The notes below the pieces were generated by a model. That model ran no database searches. It worked only from the letters and a program-made list of their open reading frames with translations, and was not told where the DNA came from. The position numbers and the translations under genes were made by a program. DNA of 21,450 nucleotides from Opitutus sp. GAS368 (GTDB taxonomy: Bacteria; Verrucomicrobiota; Verrucomicrobiia; Opitutales; Opitutaceae): positions 1 to 21,450 of the forward strand of contig CAMAXB010000013.1 of the NCBI GenBank assembly GCA_945862035.1, written 5' to 3'. Positions 1 through 8,197 of this stretch are shown here, in pieces (the stretch's first letter is position 1; the number at the start of each line of letters is the position of its first letter).

Positions 1-1
1 G

Positions 2-607
2 TTGCTTTCGGTCAAGGTCCACGACCTACGAGCCTGGTCAGTGGATAAACACCGAACGACCGATGACCGCCCGTTCGGGGGTGGGGCGGGGATGGTGATG
101 AAGCCGGAGCCGGTCTTTGCGGCAATCGAGCAATTGCAAACGCCCGGCTGCCAGCGGATCTATTTGACGCCGGATGGAGCCCCTTATTCCGAACCGATCG
201 CGAGGGACCTGGCCACACGGCAGCACCTCATTTTGCTGAGCGGCCATTACGAGGGCATTGACCAACGCATACGCGACAAGATCATCGATCGCGAGATCAG
301 CATTGGCGATTATGTGCTCACCAACGGGACCCTGCCGGCCGCGGTGGTGATCGATGCGCTGGCGCGCTTTATCCCGGGCGTTCTCGGGGAAGAAAAGTCA
401 TTGACGCACGAATCCTTCACCGGCAAGTTGCTCGACTTTCCTCACTACACGCGTCCCGCCGAGTTTCGAGGTATGTCCGTGCCGGAAGTGCTCCTTTCGG
501 GCAACCACGGTGAGATCGAGAAGTGGCGGCAGGCGCAGCGTACTGAGAAAACCCGTCAGGTTCGCCCAGATTTATTCGAGAAACACAGCCATGAATCCCA
601 TCATTAA
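2..607 (+). CDS. trmD: tRNA (guanine-N1-)-methyltransferase TrmD, 3' part
   Basis: TrmD is a cytoplasmic SPOUT methyltransferase that uses S-adenosylmethionine to make m1G37 in tRNAs, which prevents +1 frameshifting. The visible part starts inside the family's N-terminal domain, so the true start lies before the window; base 1 ends the preceding codon. Family blocks visible in the 201 residues are FGGGAGMVM (25-33), LSGHYEGID (79-87) and SIGDYVLTNG (100-109), the last two belonging to the trefoil-knot SAM pocket, then PHYTRP (147-152) and LLSGNHGEIEKWR (164-176). The residue aligned with the catalytic Asp169 of E. coli/Haemophilus TrmD appears to be Glu (residue 137, in THESF). The C-terminal helical tail is shorter than in E. 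coli. The gene overlaps rplS by 17 bp, the classic trmD-rplS coupling. Confidence 0.96.
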   Translation: MLSVKVHDLRAWSVDKHRTTDDRPFGGGAGMVMKPEPVFAAIEQLQTPGCQRIYLTPDGAPYSEPIARDLATRQHLILLSGHYEGIDQRIRDKIIDREISIGDYVLTNGTLPAAVVIDALARFIPGVLGEEKSLTHESFTGKLLDFPHYTRPAEFRGMSVPEVLLSGNHGEIEKWRQAQRTEKTRQVRPDLFEKHSHESHH

Positions 608-959
608 AGAGATCACTGCGCCGCAGCTGAAGAAAGACCTCCCACCGTTCAAGGTCGGCGACGGCGTGCGCGTGCACACCAAGGTTCGCGAAGGCGACAA
701 GGAGCGAATCCAGATCTTCACTGGCGTCGTTATCGCCCGCAAGGGTCATGGTATCCACGAGACTTTCACCGTCCGTCGCATCAGCTACGGCGAGGGCGTC
801 GAGCGCGTGTTCCCCGTGAACTCGCCGAACATCGACAAGATTGAGATCGAGCGCGAGTCCGAGAACATGCGCGCCCGCCTCTACTACCTCCGGGATCGTC
901 AGGGCAAGGCCGCCATGGCGGTCAAGGAACGTCGCGTCGAAGAAGCCGCCAAGTCCTGA
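591..959 (+). CDS. rplS: 50S ribosomal protein L19
   Basis: L19 is a structural protein of the large ribosomal subunit located near the 30S-50S interface. The 122-residue product is close to the usual family length of about 115. It carries the family core: FKVGDGVRVHTKVREG, IQIFTGVVIARKG, TFTVRRISYGEGVERVFP and the C-terminal basic stretch RARLYYLRDRQGKAA. The ATG at 591 is chosen because the protein then begins MNPIIKEI, the normal L19 N-terminus; an upstream in-frame start at 510 would add 27 unrelated residues read from inside trmD. The start lies inside the last codons of trmD in another frame, so translation is probably coupled. A strong intrinsic terminator follows 29 bases after the stop. 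Confidence 0.97.
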   Translation: MNPIIKEITAPQLKKDLPPFKVGDGVRVHTKVREGDKERIQIFTGVVIARKGHGIHETFTVRRISYGEGVERVFPVNSPNIDKIEIERESENMRARLYYLRDRQGKAAMAVKERRVEEAAKS

Positions 960-988
960 GGTTCTAATCATTATTAGAGATTTTCGAA

Positions 989-1016
989 AGCGAGCCTTTA
1001 CCGGCTCGCTTTTTTT
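989..1016 (+). terminator. Intrinsic terminator after rplS
   Basis: An 8-bp perfect GC-rich stem, AGCGAGCC (989-996) with GGCTCGCT (1003-1010), closes a 6-nt loop and runs straight into a T tract ending at 1016. It ends the trmD-rplS transcript and separates it from the transketolase gene. Confidence 0.92.
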
Positions 1017-1081
1017 GTGCCTGAATGGTGGTGGCGATTCTTGCGGTCTTAATCCTGACCATCCCCATCTAGATACTTTCC

Positions 1082-3073
1082 ATGAAACTGAACACCGAGA
1101 TTCTTTCCCGCGTTTCCGCGCAGGCTCGTGGCCTGGCCATTGACGCCGTTCACAAGTGCTCCTCCGGCCACCTGGGCCTGCCCCTCGGCGCCGCCGAGAT
1201 CGGCGCCGTCCTTTACGGGCATGCCATGGTGCACAATCCCGATGAGCCCCGCTGGCTGAACCGCGACCGGTTTGTCCTCTCGGCCGGTCATGGGTCGATG
1301 TTTCTCTACACCTGGCTTCACCTCAGCGGCTACAACCTTCCCCTCGAGGAGGTGAAAAACTTCCGTCAGCTCCACTCCAAGACGCCCGGCCACCCGGAGT
1401 TCCACGAGACCCCCGGCGTTGAGTGCACCACCGGTCCTCTCGGCCAGGGCGTGGGCAATGCCGTCGGCCTCGCGATGAGCGGGCAAATGGCCGCGGCCCA
1501 CTTCAACACCGCCGAGCATCCGATCTTCGACCACCATGTCATCTGCCTTGCCGGCGACGGCTGCATGCAGGAGGGCGTTGCCATGGAGTCCGTAGCCTTC
1601 GCCGGCCACCAGGGGCTCGACAACCTGATCCTGATCTACGACGCCAATGACGTCACGCTGGACGCGATGGCCGACAAAAGCCAGAGCGAGAACGCCGGCG
1701 CGCGCTTCAAGGCGATCGGTTGGGATGTGCAGACGCTCGCCGACGGCCACGATCTCGCCGCGATCCTCAAGGCGATCACCAAGGCCAAGAAGGCCAAGAC
1801 CGGCCGCCCTCAGCTGATCATCGCGAAGACGATCATCGGCAAAGGTATTGCCGAAGTTCAGGGCACCTCGAAGGGCCATGGCGAGGGTGGGGCCAAGTTC
1901 TCCGACCCCGCCCGGGCCAGTCTCGGCCTGCCCGCGGACCAGCATTTCTTCGTCAGTGACGACGTCCGCGCCTACTTCGCCGATCACAAGAAGCGTCTCG
2001 TCCGTGGCTACAAGAAGTGGCTGAAGACCTACGCCGCCTGGCGCGCCACAAATCCGGACAAGGCCGCCCTGCTTGAGTCGCGCGCGACCAAGCCCGTCGC
2101 CCTCGACCTGCTGGCGAAGATCCCCCCGTTTGCTTTGGACGCCAAGCTCGCCACCCGTGCTGCCGGCAAGGATGTCCTCCAGCCGGTCGCCGCCGCTCTG
2201 CCCCTGCTCATCTCGGGCAGTGCGGACCTCTACGGCTCGACGCTCAACTACATCGCCGCGGACAAGGATTTTGACCGCACCAACCGCGCCGGTCGCAATC
2301 TGCGCTACGGCATTCGCGAGCACGGCATGGCCGCCATCAGCAATGGTGTCGCCTACGACGGGATCTTCCGCGCCTCCTGCGCGACGTTCCTCGTCTTCGC
2401 CGATTACTCCCGCCCGGCAATGCGCATCGCCGCACTCTCAAGCCTCCCCGTCGTCTACATCTACACGCATGACTCGATCGGGGTGGGGGAGGACGGTCCG
2501 ACCCATCAGCCGGTGGAAACCGTCGCCGGTCTTCGCGTGATTCCCAATCTCGATGTCATCCGCCCCGCCGACCCCGAAGAAACGGCCGGAGCATTCGCGG
2601 CCGCGCTTGAGCGTCTAGAGGGACCAACCCTGCTGGCCCTGAGCCGCCAGGCCGTCCCGATGCTTAACGAGATTCCGGCTCAGGCGCGGCGCGAAGGCGT
2701 CCTCAAGGGCGCCTACATCGCGATTCAAGAGTCAGCCGCCTTAAGTCACATTCTCCTTGCGACCGGGTCCGAGCTTCAACTCGCCGTCGCCGCGGCGAAG
2801 CGTCTGGGGGCCGGCGTGCGCGTAGTCTCGATGCCTTCAATGGAACGCTTTGATCGGCAGAGCGCCGATTACCGTGAGTCCATCCTCCCCTCGTCGTGCC
2901 GCAAGCGCGTGGCGATCGAGGCCGGGGTCACGGCTTCCTGGGCCCGCTATGTCGGCCTCGACGGCAAGGCGATCGGTATCGATCGCTTCGGCCTCAGCGC
3001 CCCGGGCGGGACGGCCATGAAGGAACTCGGCATCACCGTCGATGCCGTGGTGGCGGCAGCCCACGGCCTCTAA
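1082..3073 (+). CDS. tkt: Transketolase
   Basis: Transketolase is a thiamine-diphosphate enzyme that moves two-carbon units between ketose and aldose phosphates in the non-oxidative pentose phosphate pathway. The 663-residue product matches the usual full length. Visible landmarks are the N-terminal SGHLGLPLGAAEI (28-40), the substrate and cofactor loop TTGPLGQGVGNAVG (116-129), the ThDP/Mg motif starting GDG (158-160) and running to about Asn189, the catalytic Glu in GIREHGM (Glu413), and the signature GEDGPTHQPVE (469-479). The C-terminal transketolase domain with LLATGSE is intact. The ATG at 1082 puts the conserved N-terminal helix in its normal place; no Shine-Dalgarno is seen in front of it. 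The gene stands alone between two intrinsic terminators, so it appears monocistronic. I could not define a convincing promoter in 1017-1081. Confidence 0.97.
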   Translation: MKLNTEILSRVSAQARGLAIDAVHKCSSGHLGLPLGAAEIGAVLYGHAMVHNPDEPRWLNRDRFVLSAGHGSMFLYTWLHLSGYNLPLEEVKNFRQLHSKTPGHPEFHETPGVECTTGPLGQGVGNAVGLAMSGQMAAAHFNTAEHPIFDHHVICLAGDGCMQEGVAMESVAFAGHQGLDNLILIYDANDVTLDAMADKSQSENAGARFKAIGWDVQTLADGHDLAAILKAITKAKKAKTGRPQLIIAKTIIGKGIAEVQGTSKGHGEGGAKFSDPARASLGLPADQHFFVSDDVRAYFADHKKRLVRGYKKWLKTYAAWRATNPDKAALLESRATKPVALDLLAKIPPFALDAKLATRAAGKDVLQPVAAALPLLISGSADLYGSTLNYIAADKDFDRTNRAGRNLRYGIREHGMAAISNGVAYDGIFRASCATFLVFADYSRPAMRIAALSSLPVVYIYTHDSIGVGEDGPTHQPVETVAGLRVIPNLDVIRPADPEETAGAFAAALERLEGPTLLALSRQAVPMLNEIPAQARREGVLKGAYIAIQESAALSHILLATGSELQLAVAAAKRLGAGVRVVSMPSMERFDRQSADYRESILPSSCRKRVAIEAGVTASWARYVGLDGKAIGIDRFGLSAPGGTAMKELGITVDAVVAAAHGL

Positions 3074-3101
3074 GGTTTAATCAGCTGCATGGCCTCAAAC
3101 C

Positions 3102-3129
3102 GGGCGGGCCTGCGTGGCCCGCCCTTTTT
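3102..3129 (+). terminator. Intrinsic terminator after tkt
   Basis: A 9-bp perfect stem, GGGCGGGCC (3102-3110) with GGCCCGCCC (3116-3124), has a 5-nt loop and is followed by TTTTT (3125-3129). It isolates tkt from the efflux locus. Confidence 0.92.
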
Positions 3130-3151
3130 GTGCCGCGATTGGATTGTAAAC

Positions 3152-3163
3152 TCATTTAAATGA
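3152..3163. repeat. 12-bp perfect palindrome upstream of the efflux locus
   Basis: TCATTTAAATGA reads the same on both strands. It lies in the AT-rich gap between the tkt terminator and the marR-type gene, about 40 bp upstream of the candidate -35 box. It could be a binding site for another dimeric regulator, or an AT-rich chance palindrome. Confidence 0.35.
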
Positions 3164-3204
3164 TGGGTTAGGGTTTTTTTCTCCGCGGAAACGGCAGAGA
3201 TCGC

Positions 3205-3235
3205 TTGTCTCTATGATTAGCCTCCTAATTATAAG
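3205..3235 (+). promoter_or_regulatory. Candidate promoter of the marR-RND efflux operon
   Basis: TTGTCT (3205-3210) resembles a -35 box (4 of 6) and TATAAG (3230-3235) a -10 box (5 of 6). The 19-nt spacer is longer than ideal; TTATAA at 3229 would give 18. The region is much more AT-rich than the surrounding DNA and lies 40-70 bases before the regulator start. The two operator-like dyads fall on the spacer and the -10 box, which supports a repressed promoter here. Confidence 0.45.
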
Positions 3236-3245
3236 CTTCCTTATA
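3216..3245. promoter_or_regulatory. Twin palindromic operator, SlyA/MarR type
   Basis: Two dyads with the same 4-nt spacer lie side by side: ATTAG-cctc-CTAAT (3216-3229) and TATAAG-cttc-CTTATA (3230-3245), with centres 15 bp apart. The core TTAG-N4-CTAA of the first has the arms and spacing of the known SlyA consensus TTAGCAAGCTAA. The sites cover the spacer and -10 box of the candidate promoter, where a bound dimer would block RNA polymerase. The obvious ligand is the MarR-family protein encoded 30 bp downstream, giving autoregulation and control of the pump. The geometry is seen directly; the binding is inferred. Confidence 0.6.
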
Positions 3246-3274
3246 TTCTGGATCACTCCTAACCCTTTCGGACC

Positions 3275-3874
3275 ATGCCACTCTTGATGCTGAAAGACCT
3301 TCCCCGCTACGAGTGCCTGTTGGGCGCGGCGAAGACCTTTCCCGATCTGGACCCCTCCGCGTGTGAAGTGTTTTTGCATCTCCTGCGGGCGGGCGACGAG
3401 GCCTTTGCCCTCGCGGAAAAGAATTTCCACGCCCACGGCATTTCGCAGGGCCGTTTCGGTGTGCTGATGCTGCTCTTCAACTCGGGGAAGCGCAGTGCGG
3501 ACCCGGTCGGCGGGGAGTGCTTTCCGCCGGGCCCGCGCACGCCGGCGGAGCTGGCCGAGGCGGCCGGCGTGACCCGTGCGACCATGACGGGGCTGATTGA
3601 TACGCTTGAGCGGGATGGTTTCGTGACGCGCGAGAGCGACCCCCACGATCGCCGCATGATGAGCGTCCGCCTGACGCCCAAGGCGGAACAGTTCCTCCAC
3701 GGGATGTTGCCCGGCCACTTTCAATTGATGGCCAGCCTAGTTCGTCCGCTCGCGGAGTCTGAACGGCACACGCTCGTTCGTCTTCTCAATAAGATGATTT
3801 CCCACGCCGCGATGCTGCGCGAGGCCCCGGCCGAGGCGACCGCCCTGGCCTCCACCGAGCCCGGCTCGGTCTGA
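3275..3874 (+). CDS. MarR-family transcriptional regulator of the efflux locus
   Basis: MarR proteins are dimeric winged-helix repressors, often released by small phenolic or toxic ligands. The 199-residue product has the typical winged helix at about 89-134: a helix-turn-helix in TPAELAEAAGVTRATMTGLIDTLERDG, then the wing with the family DRR motif (Asp125-Arg127) and a Val-Arg-Leu-Thr strand. Flanking helices would form the dimerisation domain. It is longer than the usual 140-160 residues, with extra residues at both ends and a Gly/Pro-rich insertion at about 70-88 holding Cys81 just before the DNA-binding domain. No Shine-Dalgarno precedes the ATG; a second in-frame Met at residue 5 is an alternative start. 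The stop is 24 bases before the adaptor gene, so it heads an apparent operon with the pump. Confidence 0.88.
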   Translation: MPLLMLKDLPRYECLLGAAKTFPDLDPSACEVFLHLLRAGDEAFALAEKNFHAHGISQGRFGVLMLLFNSGKRSADPVGGECFPPGPRTPAELAEAAGVTRATMTGLIDTLERDGFVTRESDPHDRRMMSVRLTPKAEQFLHGMLPGHFQLMASLVRPLAESERHTLVRLLNKMISHAAMLREAPAEATALASTEPGSV

Positions 3875-3898
3875 TTTTTCACTCAACGCACCCTCCCC

Positions 3899-5020
3899 AT
3901 GATCAAGAAGTTCATTCTCGCGATCGCCGGCTTTATTGCCGTCGTCGTCTCCCTTGGCGCCATCAAGATGGCCCAGATCAACGAGCTCACGTCGTCGCTG
4001 TACGTGCCGCCGCCGACGGCGATCACGACTGCGCAGGTGAAGGTCGAGTCCTGGCAGCCGCAGATCCACGCGATCGGCACTCTGGCTCCGGTGCAGGGAA
4101 TCAATGTCAGCGCCGATGCGGGCGGCCCGATCGTGGCGATTCCCGTGGGCAGCGGCGCGCAGGTCAAAAAGGGGGAGCTGCTCGTGGAGATCGACACGTC
4201 CGTCGAGGTCGCCCAGCTGGCCTCGTCCGAAGCGGCCGAGACCCTGGCCAAGCTCGAGCGCGACCGCTCGCGCGAGCTGCGCCAGAAGAACACCATCAGC
4301 CAGGCCGAACTCGACTCCTCCGAGGCGAAGTACAACCAGGCCGTCGCCCAAGCCGCCGCCCTCCGCGCCACGATCGAACGCAAGCGCGTCCGTGCCCCGT
4401 TCGACGGACGCGTTGGTATCCGGGTGGTGAATGTAGGCCAGTACGTTTCCCCCGGCCAGCCCCTGATCTCCCTCCAGCAGCTCGATCCGATCTACGTGAA
4501 TTTCGCGATCCCGCAGCGCCAGCTGCCCTCGCTTTCCCTTGGCCAGAAGATCAACGTCACGGTCGATGCCTACCCGGGGGCATCCTTTGTCGGCGAGCTG
4601 AGCGCGATCAATGCCGAGGTGGATTCCTCCACCCGCAACATCGCTGTCCAGGCCACGCTGCCGAACGCGAGTGAGCGGCTTAGGCCTGGCATGTTCGCTC
4701 AGGTCGAGGTGAGCCTCGATCAGACGGAAACCATGGTGGTGGTTCCGGCCACGGCCGTGGCCTACGCCTCCTATGGCAATTCCGTGTTCATCGTCGAGCA
4801 GATGAAGGGCGCGGACGGCAAGGACTACCTCGGCGTCCGCCAGCAGCCGGTGCGAATCGGCGCCGCCCGCGGCGATCTGATCGTGATCACGGAGGGCCTC
4901 AAGGGAGGCGAGCAGATCGCCTCCTCCGGCATCTTCAAGCTGCGCAACGGCCTCGCCGTGCAGGTCAATAACTCGGTCCAGCCCGGCAGCAATCCGGCGC
5001 CCAAGCCCGCTAACACCTGA
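3899..5020 (+). CDS. RND efflux periplasmic adaptor (HlyD/AcrA family)
   Basis: Adaptor subunits bridge the inner-membrane RND pump and the outer-membrane channel. The 373-residue protein begins with MIKKF and a hydrophobic segment (about 5-22) acting as uncleaved anchor or signal; there is no lipobox cysteine. The order is classical: a first lipoyl half (75-99, ending GELLVEID), an alpha-helical hairpin (about 100-162), the second lipoyl half beginning RVRAPFDGRVGIR (163-175), then a beta-barrel domain and the conserved LRPGMFAQVEV (261-271), with a membrane-proximal domain to the end. The tail is Pro/Ala-rich. It lies between the MarR gene and the RND pump, the standard order. The 64-bp gap to the pump contains a 24-nt pyrimidine run and no clear terminator. 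Confidence 0.95.
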   Translation: MIKKFILAIAGFIAVVVSLGAIKMAQINELTSSLYVPPPTAITTAQVKVESWQPQIHAIGTLAPVQGINVSADAGGPIVAIPVGSGAQVKKGELLVEIDTSVEVAQLASSEAAETLAKLERDRSRELRQKNTISQAELDSSEAKYNQAVAQAAALRATIERKRVRAPFDGRVGIRVVNVGQYVSPGQPLISLQQLDPIYVNFAIPQRQLPSLSLGQKINVTVDAYPGASFVGELSAINAEVDSSTRNIAVQATLPNASERLRPGMFAQVEVSLDQTETMVVVPATAVAYASYGNSVFIVEQMKGADGKDYLGVRQQPVRIGAARGDLIVITEGLKGGEQIASSGIFKLRNGLAVQVNNSVQPGSNPAPKPANT

Positions 5021-5084
5021 GTAGGCCCGAACGTTTCCTTTTTCTCCTTTCTTCCTCGACGCGCGGCCGCTCGCGCAGCCTCCC

Positions 5085-8000
5085 ATGCTTAAAAAGAGTT
5101 TCACGGACCTGTTTGTCCGCAAGCCAGTCATCGCGCTGGTGGTTAACATCGTCATCGCCGTGCTGGGGGTCGTCGCCTACTTCCAGCTCAACACCCGGCA
5201 ATACCCGCGCAGCGACAGCGCGGTGGTAAATGTCAGCACGATCTACTTCGGGGCCAGCGCCGACACCGTGCGCGGCTACATCACGACGCAGCTCGAGCGC
5301 GCGATTTCCAGCGCCGACGGCATCGACTACATCGAGTCCGAGAGCTTTGCCGGCGTCAGTACGATCCGCGTCTTCCTGCGCCTGAACTACGACACCAACG
5401 CCGCCCTCGCGCAGATCAGCTCCAAGATTGATCAGGTCCGCAACGAGCTGCCGCCGGAGGCCGAATCGCCAACGATCAGCGTGGAGTCGAGCGACAATCA
5501 GTTTGCCTCGATGTACCTCGGATTTTCCTCCGAGACCCTCGACCAAAACCAGATCACCGACTACCTCACGCGCATGGTGCAGCCGCGCCTCGCGTCGATC
5601 GCGGGCATCCAGCGCGCCGACCTCCTCGGCGGCCGTGTCTTCGCGATGCGCATCTGGCTGAAGCCCGACGAACTCGCCGCCCGCGGTCTCAGCCCCGGCG
5701 AAGTCCGGGCCGCCCTCGTGGCCAACAACGCCCTTGCGGCGGTGGGCAACACCAAGGGATCGATGCTGCAGGTCAGCCTGATCGCCAACACCGATCTCAA
5801 GAACGTTGACGAGTTCAAGCAGCTCGTGGTCGCCGAGCGCAACGGCACCCTGATCCGGCTCGCGGACGTCGCCGAGGTCATTCTTGGCGCTGAAAGCTAC
5901 GATTCCGAAGTCCGTTTCGGCGGTAAGACCGCCACCTTCATGGGCCTCTGGGTCTTGCCCACCGAAAGCACGGTCGAGGTCATCTCTCGCGTCACCGCCG
6001 CGATGCCGGAGATCATCGCCGGCCTTCCGGCGGGCCTCGAGGGCGAGATCGTCTACGACGCCACGCAGTACATTTCAGATTCAATTCATGAGATCCTGCG
6101 CACACTGCTCGAGACGCTGCTGATCGTGGCGCTCGTGATCTTCCTCTTCATGGGATCGTTCCGCTCGGTGCTGATTCCCATCGTGGCCATGCCGCTCTCC
6201 CTCGTTGGCGCGCTTTTTGTCATGATGGTGCTCGGCTTCACGATCAATCTGCTGACCCTGCTCGCCATCGTGCTCGCGGTCGGAATCGTGGTCGACGACG
6301 CCATTGTCGTGGTGGAAAACGTCGAGCGTCATATTCGTGAGGGTCGTACGCCCTTTGATGCCGCCATTCTTGGCGCGCGCGAGTTGGTTGGGCCGGTCAT
6401 CTCGATGACAATCACGCTCATGGCCGTGTATGCGCCGATCGGTTTCCAAGGCGGTCTCACGGGTGCGCTCTTCCGCGAGTTTGCGTTCACGCTCGCCGGT
6501 GCCGTGGCCGTCTCCGGCTTCGTGGCGCTGACGCTCTCGCCGATGATGAGCGCCTACCTCCTCGGCGGCGCTGAATCCGAGGAGAGGGGGCTGACCGGGG
6601 TGATCAACCACGCCTTTGATCGCGTGCGTCGACGTTACGATCGGATGATCGCATCGAGCCTCAAGTGGGTGCCGGTCACCCTCACGCTGTCCGTACTGCT
6701 GACCCTGCTGCTGGTTCCCTTCATTATGTTCGCTCAGAGCGAACTGGCACCGAAGGAGGACCAAGGCATCGTCTTCACGATCGTGCAGGCCGCACCGACC
6801 TCGACCATCGAGCAGACCCTGCTGTTCACCGATCAGGTGCAGGCCATGTACGCGTCCACGCCGGAGTACGAAACCTCGTTCCAGATCACGGGCGGCAGCT
6901 TCGGCTTCGCCGGACTTAAGCTCAAGCCTTGGGCCGAGCGCGATCGTACCGCGATGCAGATTGAGCAGGCGCTCAACCCGATCGCCGCAAGCATTCCGGG
7001 CGTAAACGTCATCATGAACACCCCGGATCCCCTCCCGTCCGGAGGGCAGTTTCCGATTGAATTCGTGATCCGCTCCACCGCCGACCACCGCGAGATGCTC
7101 GAGTACGCCGACCAGTTGGTGCTTTACGCCAACACCGAGGCCAATGCGGGCGGCGGCGCTCCGACGTTCTACTTTGCGGATAGCGATCTCAAATTTGACC
7201 TGCCCCAGGTGGAGGTCGACATCGACAAGGACAAGGTGGCCGCGATGGGTCTGAACCTGAGTGCGGTCGCGCGTGATCTCGGCTCGATGCTGGGAGGCGG
7301 CTATGTCAATCGCTTCATCAACGATGGCCGCAGCTATCGCGTCATTCCGCAGGTGGAGCGCGGTGAGCGGCTCAATCCCGAGCAGCTCCTGAACTATCAC
7401 ATCAGCGGGCCGGACGGACAACTCATCCCGCTCTCGACCATCGCCACGCTCAACGAGTCGGTCCAGCCCCGTGGACTCAACCGCTTCCAGCAGCTGAATG
7501 CGGTCAAGATCACCGGGGTGGGTCCCAGCATCGATGGGGCGCTCAAGAAGCTCGAGGCGAAGGCGGCCGAAATCCTGCCGCCCGGCTACTCGCTCGACTA
7601 CGGCGGCCAGTCGCGCCAGCTCCGGACCGAGGGCAATGCGCTGTGGCAGGCCTTTGGCTTGGCCCTGCTGCTGATCTTCCTCGTGCTCGCGGCGCAGTTT
7701 AACAGCTTCCGCGATCCGTTCATCATCCTGCTCGGCTCCGTTCCTCTGGCGCTGGTGGGTGCGATGCTGCCGATCTTCCTCTGGAAGACGACGCTCAACA
7801 TCTACTCGCAGATTGGTCTGATCACCCTGGTCGGCCTGATTGCGAAGAATGGCATTCTGATCGTCGAATTCGCAAACTCGCTCCAGGATCGGGGTGTACC
7901 CAAGCTCGATGCGATCCGCCAGGCGGCCGCCACCCGACTTCGTCCGGTCATGATGACCTCCGCCGCCACCGTCTTTGGTCATCTCATGCTCATCTTCGTC

Positions 8001-8192
8001 AGCGGTCCCGGCGCTGCCGCCCGAAACAGCATTGGTTGGGTCCTCGTCGTCGGCATGGCGGTGGGCTCGATCTTCACTCTATTCGTCGTCCCCGCTTTCT
8101 ACGTAGTGATTGCCCGTGATCACGCCAAAAATCCCCTTCGTGCGCACACGTCGGACGAGGAACTCGGCAGCGTCCAACCTGTCTCTAAGTAA
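5085..8192 (+). CDS. RND multidrug efflux pump, inner-membrane subunit (AcrB/MexB-like, HAE1)
   Basis: This is a proton-driven trimeric exporter that expels drugs or toxic solutes from periplasm and membrane. At 1035 residues it has full family length, with two repeats each of one TM helix, a large periplasmic loop and a cluster of TM helices. The proton-relay residues are present: the TM4 pair Asp404-Asp405 in VGIVVDDAIVVVEN, and the TM10 lysine Lys921 in LVGLIAKNGILIVEF. The N-terminus (MLKKSFTDLFVRKPVIALVV) is typical. It is closer to the MexI/MexW-like or heterotrimer-type branch than to AcrB itself by impression only; substrate cannot be told. A single pump gene is present, so a homotrimer is expected. 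The channel gene starts five bases after its stop. Confidence 0.97.
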   Translation: MLKKSFTDLFVRKPVIALVVNIVIAVLGVVAYFQLNTRQYPRSDSAVVNVSTIYFGASADTVRGYITTQLERAISSADGIDYIESESFAGVSTIRVFLRLNYDTNAALAQISSKIDQVRNELPPEAESPTISVESSDNQFASMYLGFSSETLDQNQITDYLTRMVQPRLASIAGIQRADLLGGRVFAMRIWLKPDELAARGLSPGEVRAALVANNALAAVGNTKGSMLQVSLIANTDLKNVDEFKQLVVAERNGTLIRLADVAEVILGAESYDSEVRFGGKTATFMGLWVLPTESTVEVISRVTAAMPEIIAGLPAGLEGEIVYDATQYISDSIHEILRTLLETLLIVALVIFLFMGSFRSVLIPIVAMPLSLVGALFVMMVLGFTINLLTLLAIVLAVGIVVDDAIVVVENVERHIREGRTPFDAAILGARELVGPVISMTITLMAVYAPIGFQGGLTGALFREFAFTLAGAVAVSGFVALTLSPMMSAYLLGGAESEERGLTGVINHAFDRVRRRYDRMIASSLKWVPVTLTLSVLLTLLLVPFIMFAQSELAPKEDQGIVFTIVQAAPTSTIEQTLLFTDQVQAMYASTPEYETSFQITGGSFGFAGLKLKPWAERDRTAMQIEQALNPIAASIPGVNVIMNTPDPLPSGGQFPIEFVIRSTADHREMLEYADQLVLYANTEANAGGGAPTFYFADSDLKFDLPQVEVDIDKDKVAAMGLNLSAVARDLGSMLGGGYVNRFINDGRSYRVIPQVERGERLNPEQLLNYHISGPDGQLIPLSTIATLNESVQPRGLNRFQQLNAVKITGVGPSIDGALKKLEAKAAEILPPGYSLDYGGQSRQLRTEGNALWQAFGLALLLIFLVLAAQFNSFRDPFIILLGSVPLALVGAMLPIFLWKTTLNIYSQIGLITLVGLIAKNGILIVEFANSLQDRGVPKLDAIRQAAATRLRPVMMTSAATVFGHLMLIFVSGPGAAARNSIGWVLVVGMAVGSIFTLFVVPAFYVVIARDHAKNPLRAHTSDEELGSVQPVSK

Positions 8193-8197
8193 GTCCC

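Noticed and set aside
964..977. CTAAT-N4-ATTAG dyad after rplS, similar in shape to the efflux operator
   Set aside because: Arms are in reverse order to TTAG-N4-CTAA, short and AT-only, and lie just before a terminator with no promoter.
1070..1082. TAGATA just before tkt as a -10 box for a leaderless transcript
   Set aside because: No acceptable -35 box at 16-18 bases upstream; match could be chance.
1049..2323. 424-codon open frame on the minus strand inside tkt
   Set aside because: Shadow of transketolase; no independent support.
6081..7982. 633-codon open frame on the minus strand inside the RND pump gene
   Set aside because: Asp/His/Arg-rich shadow of the pump; no motif and no start context.
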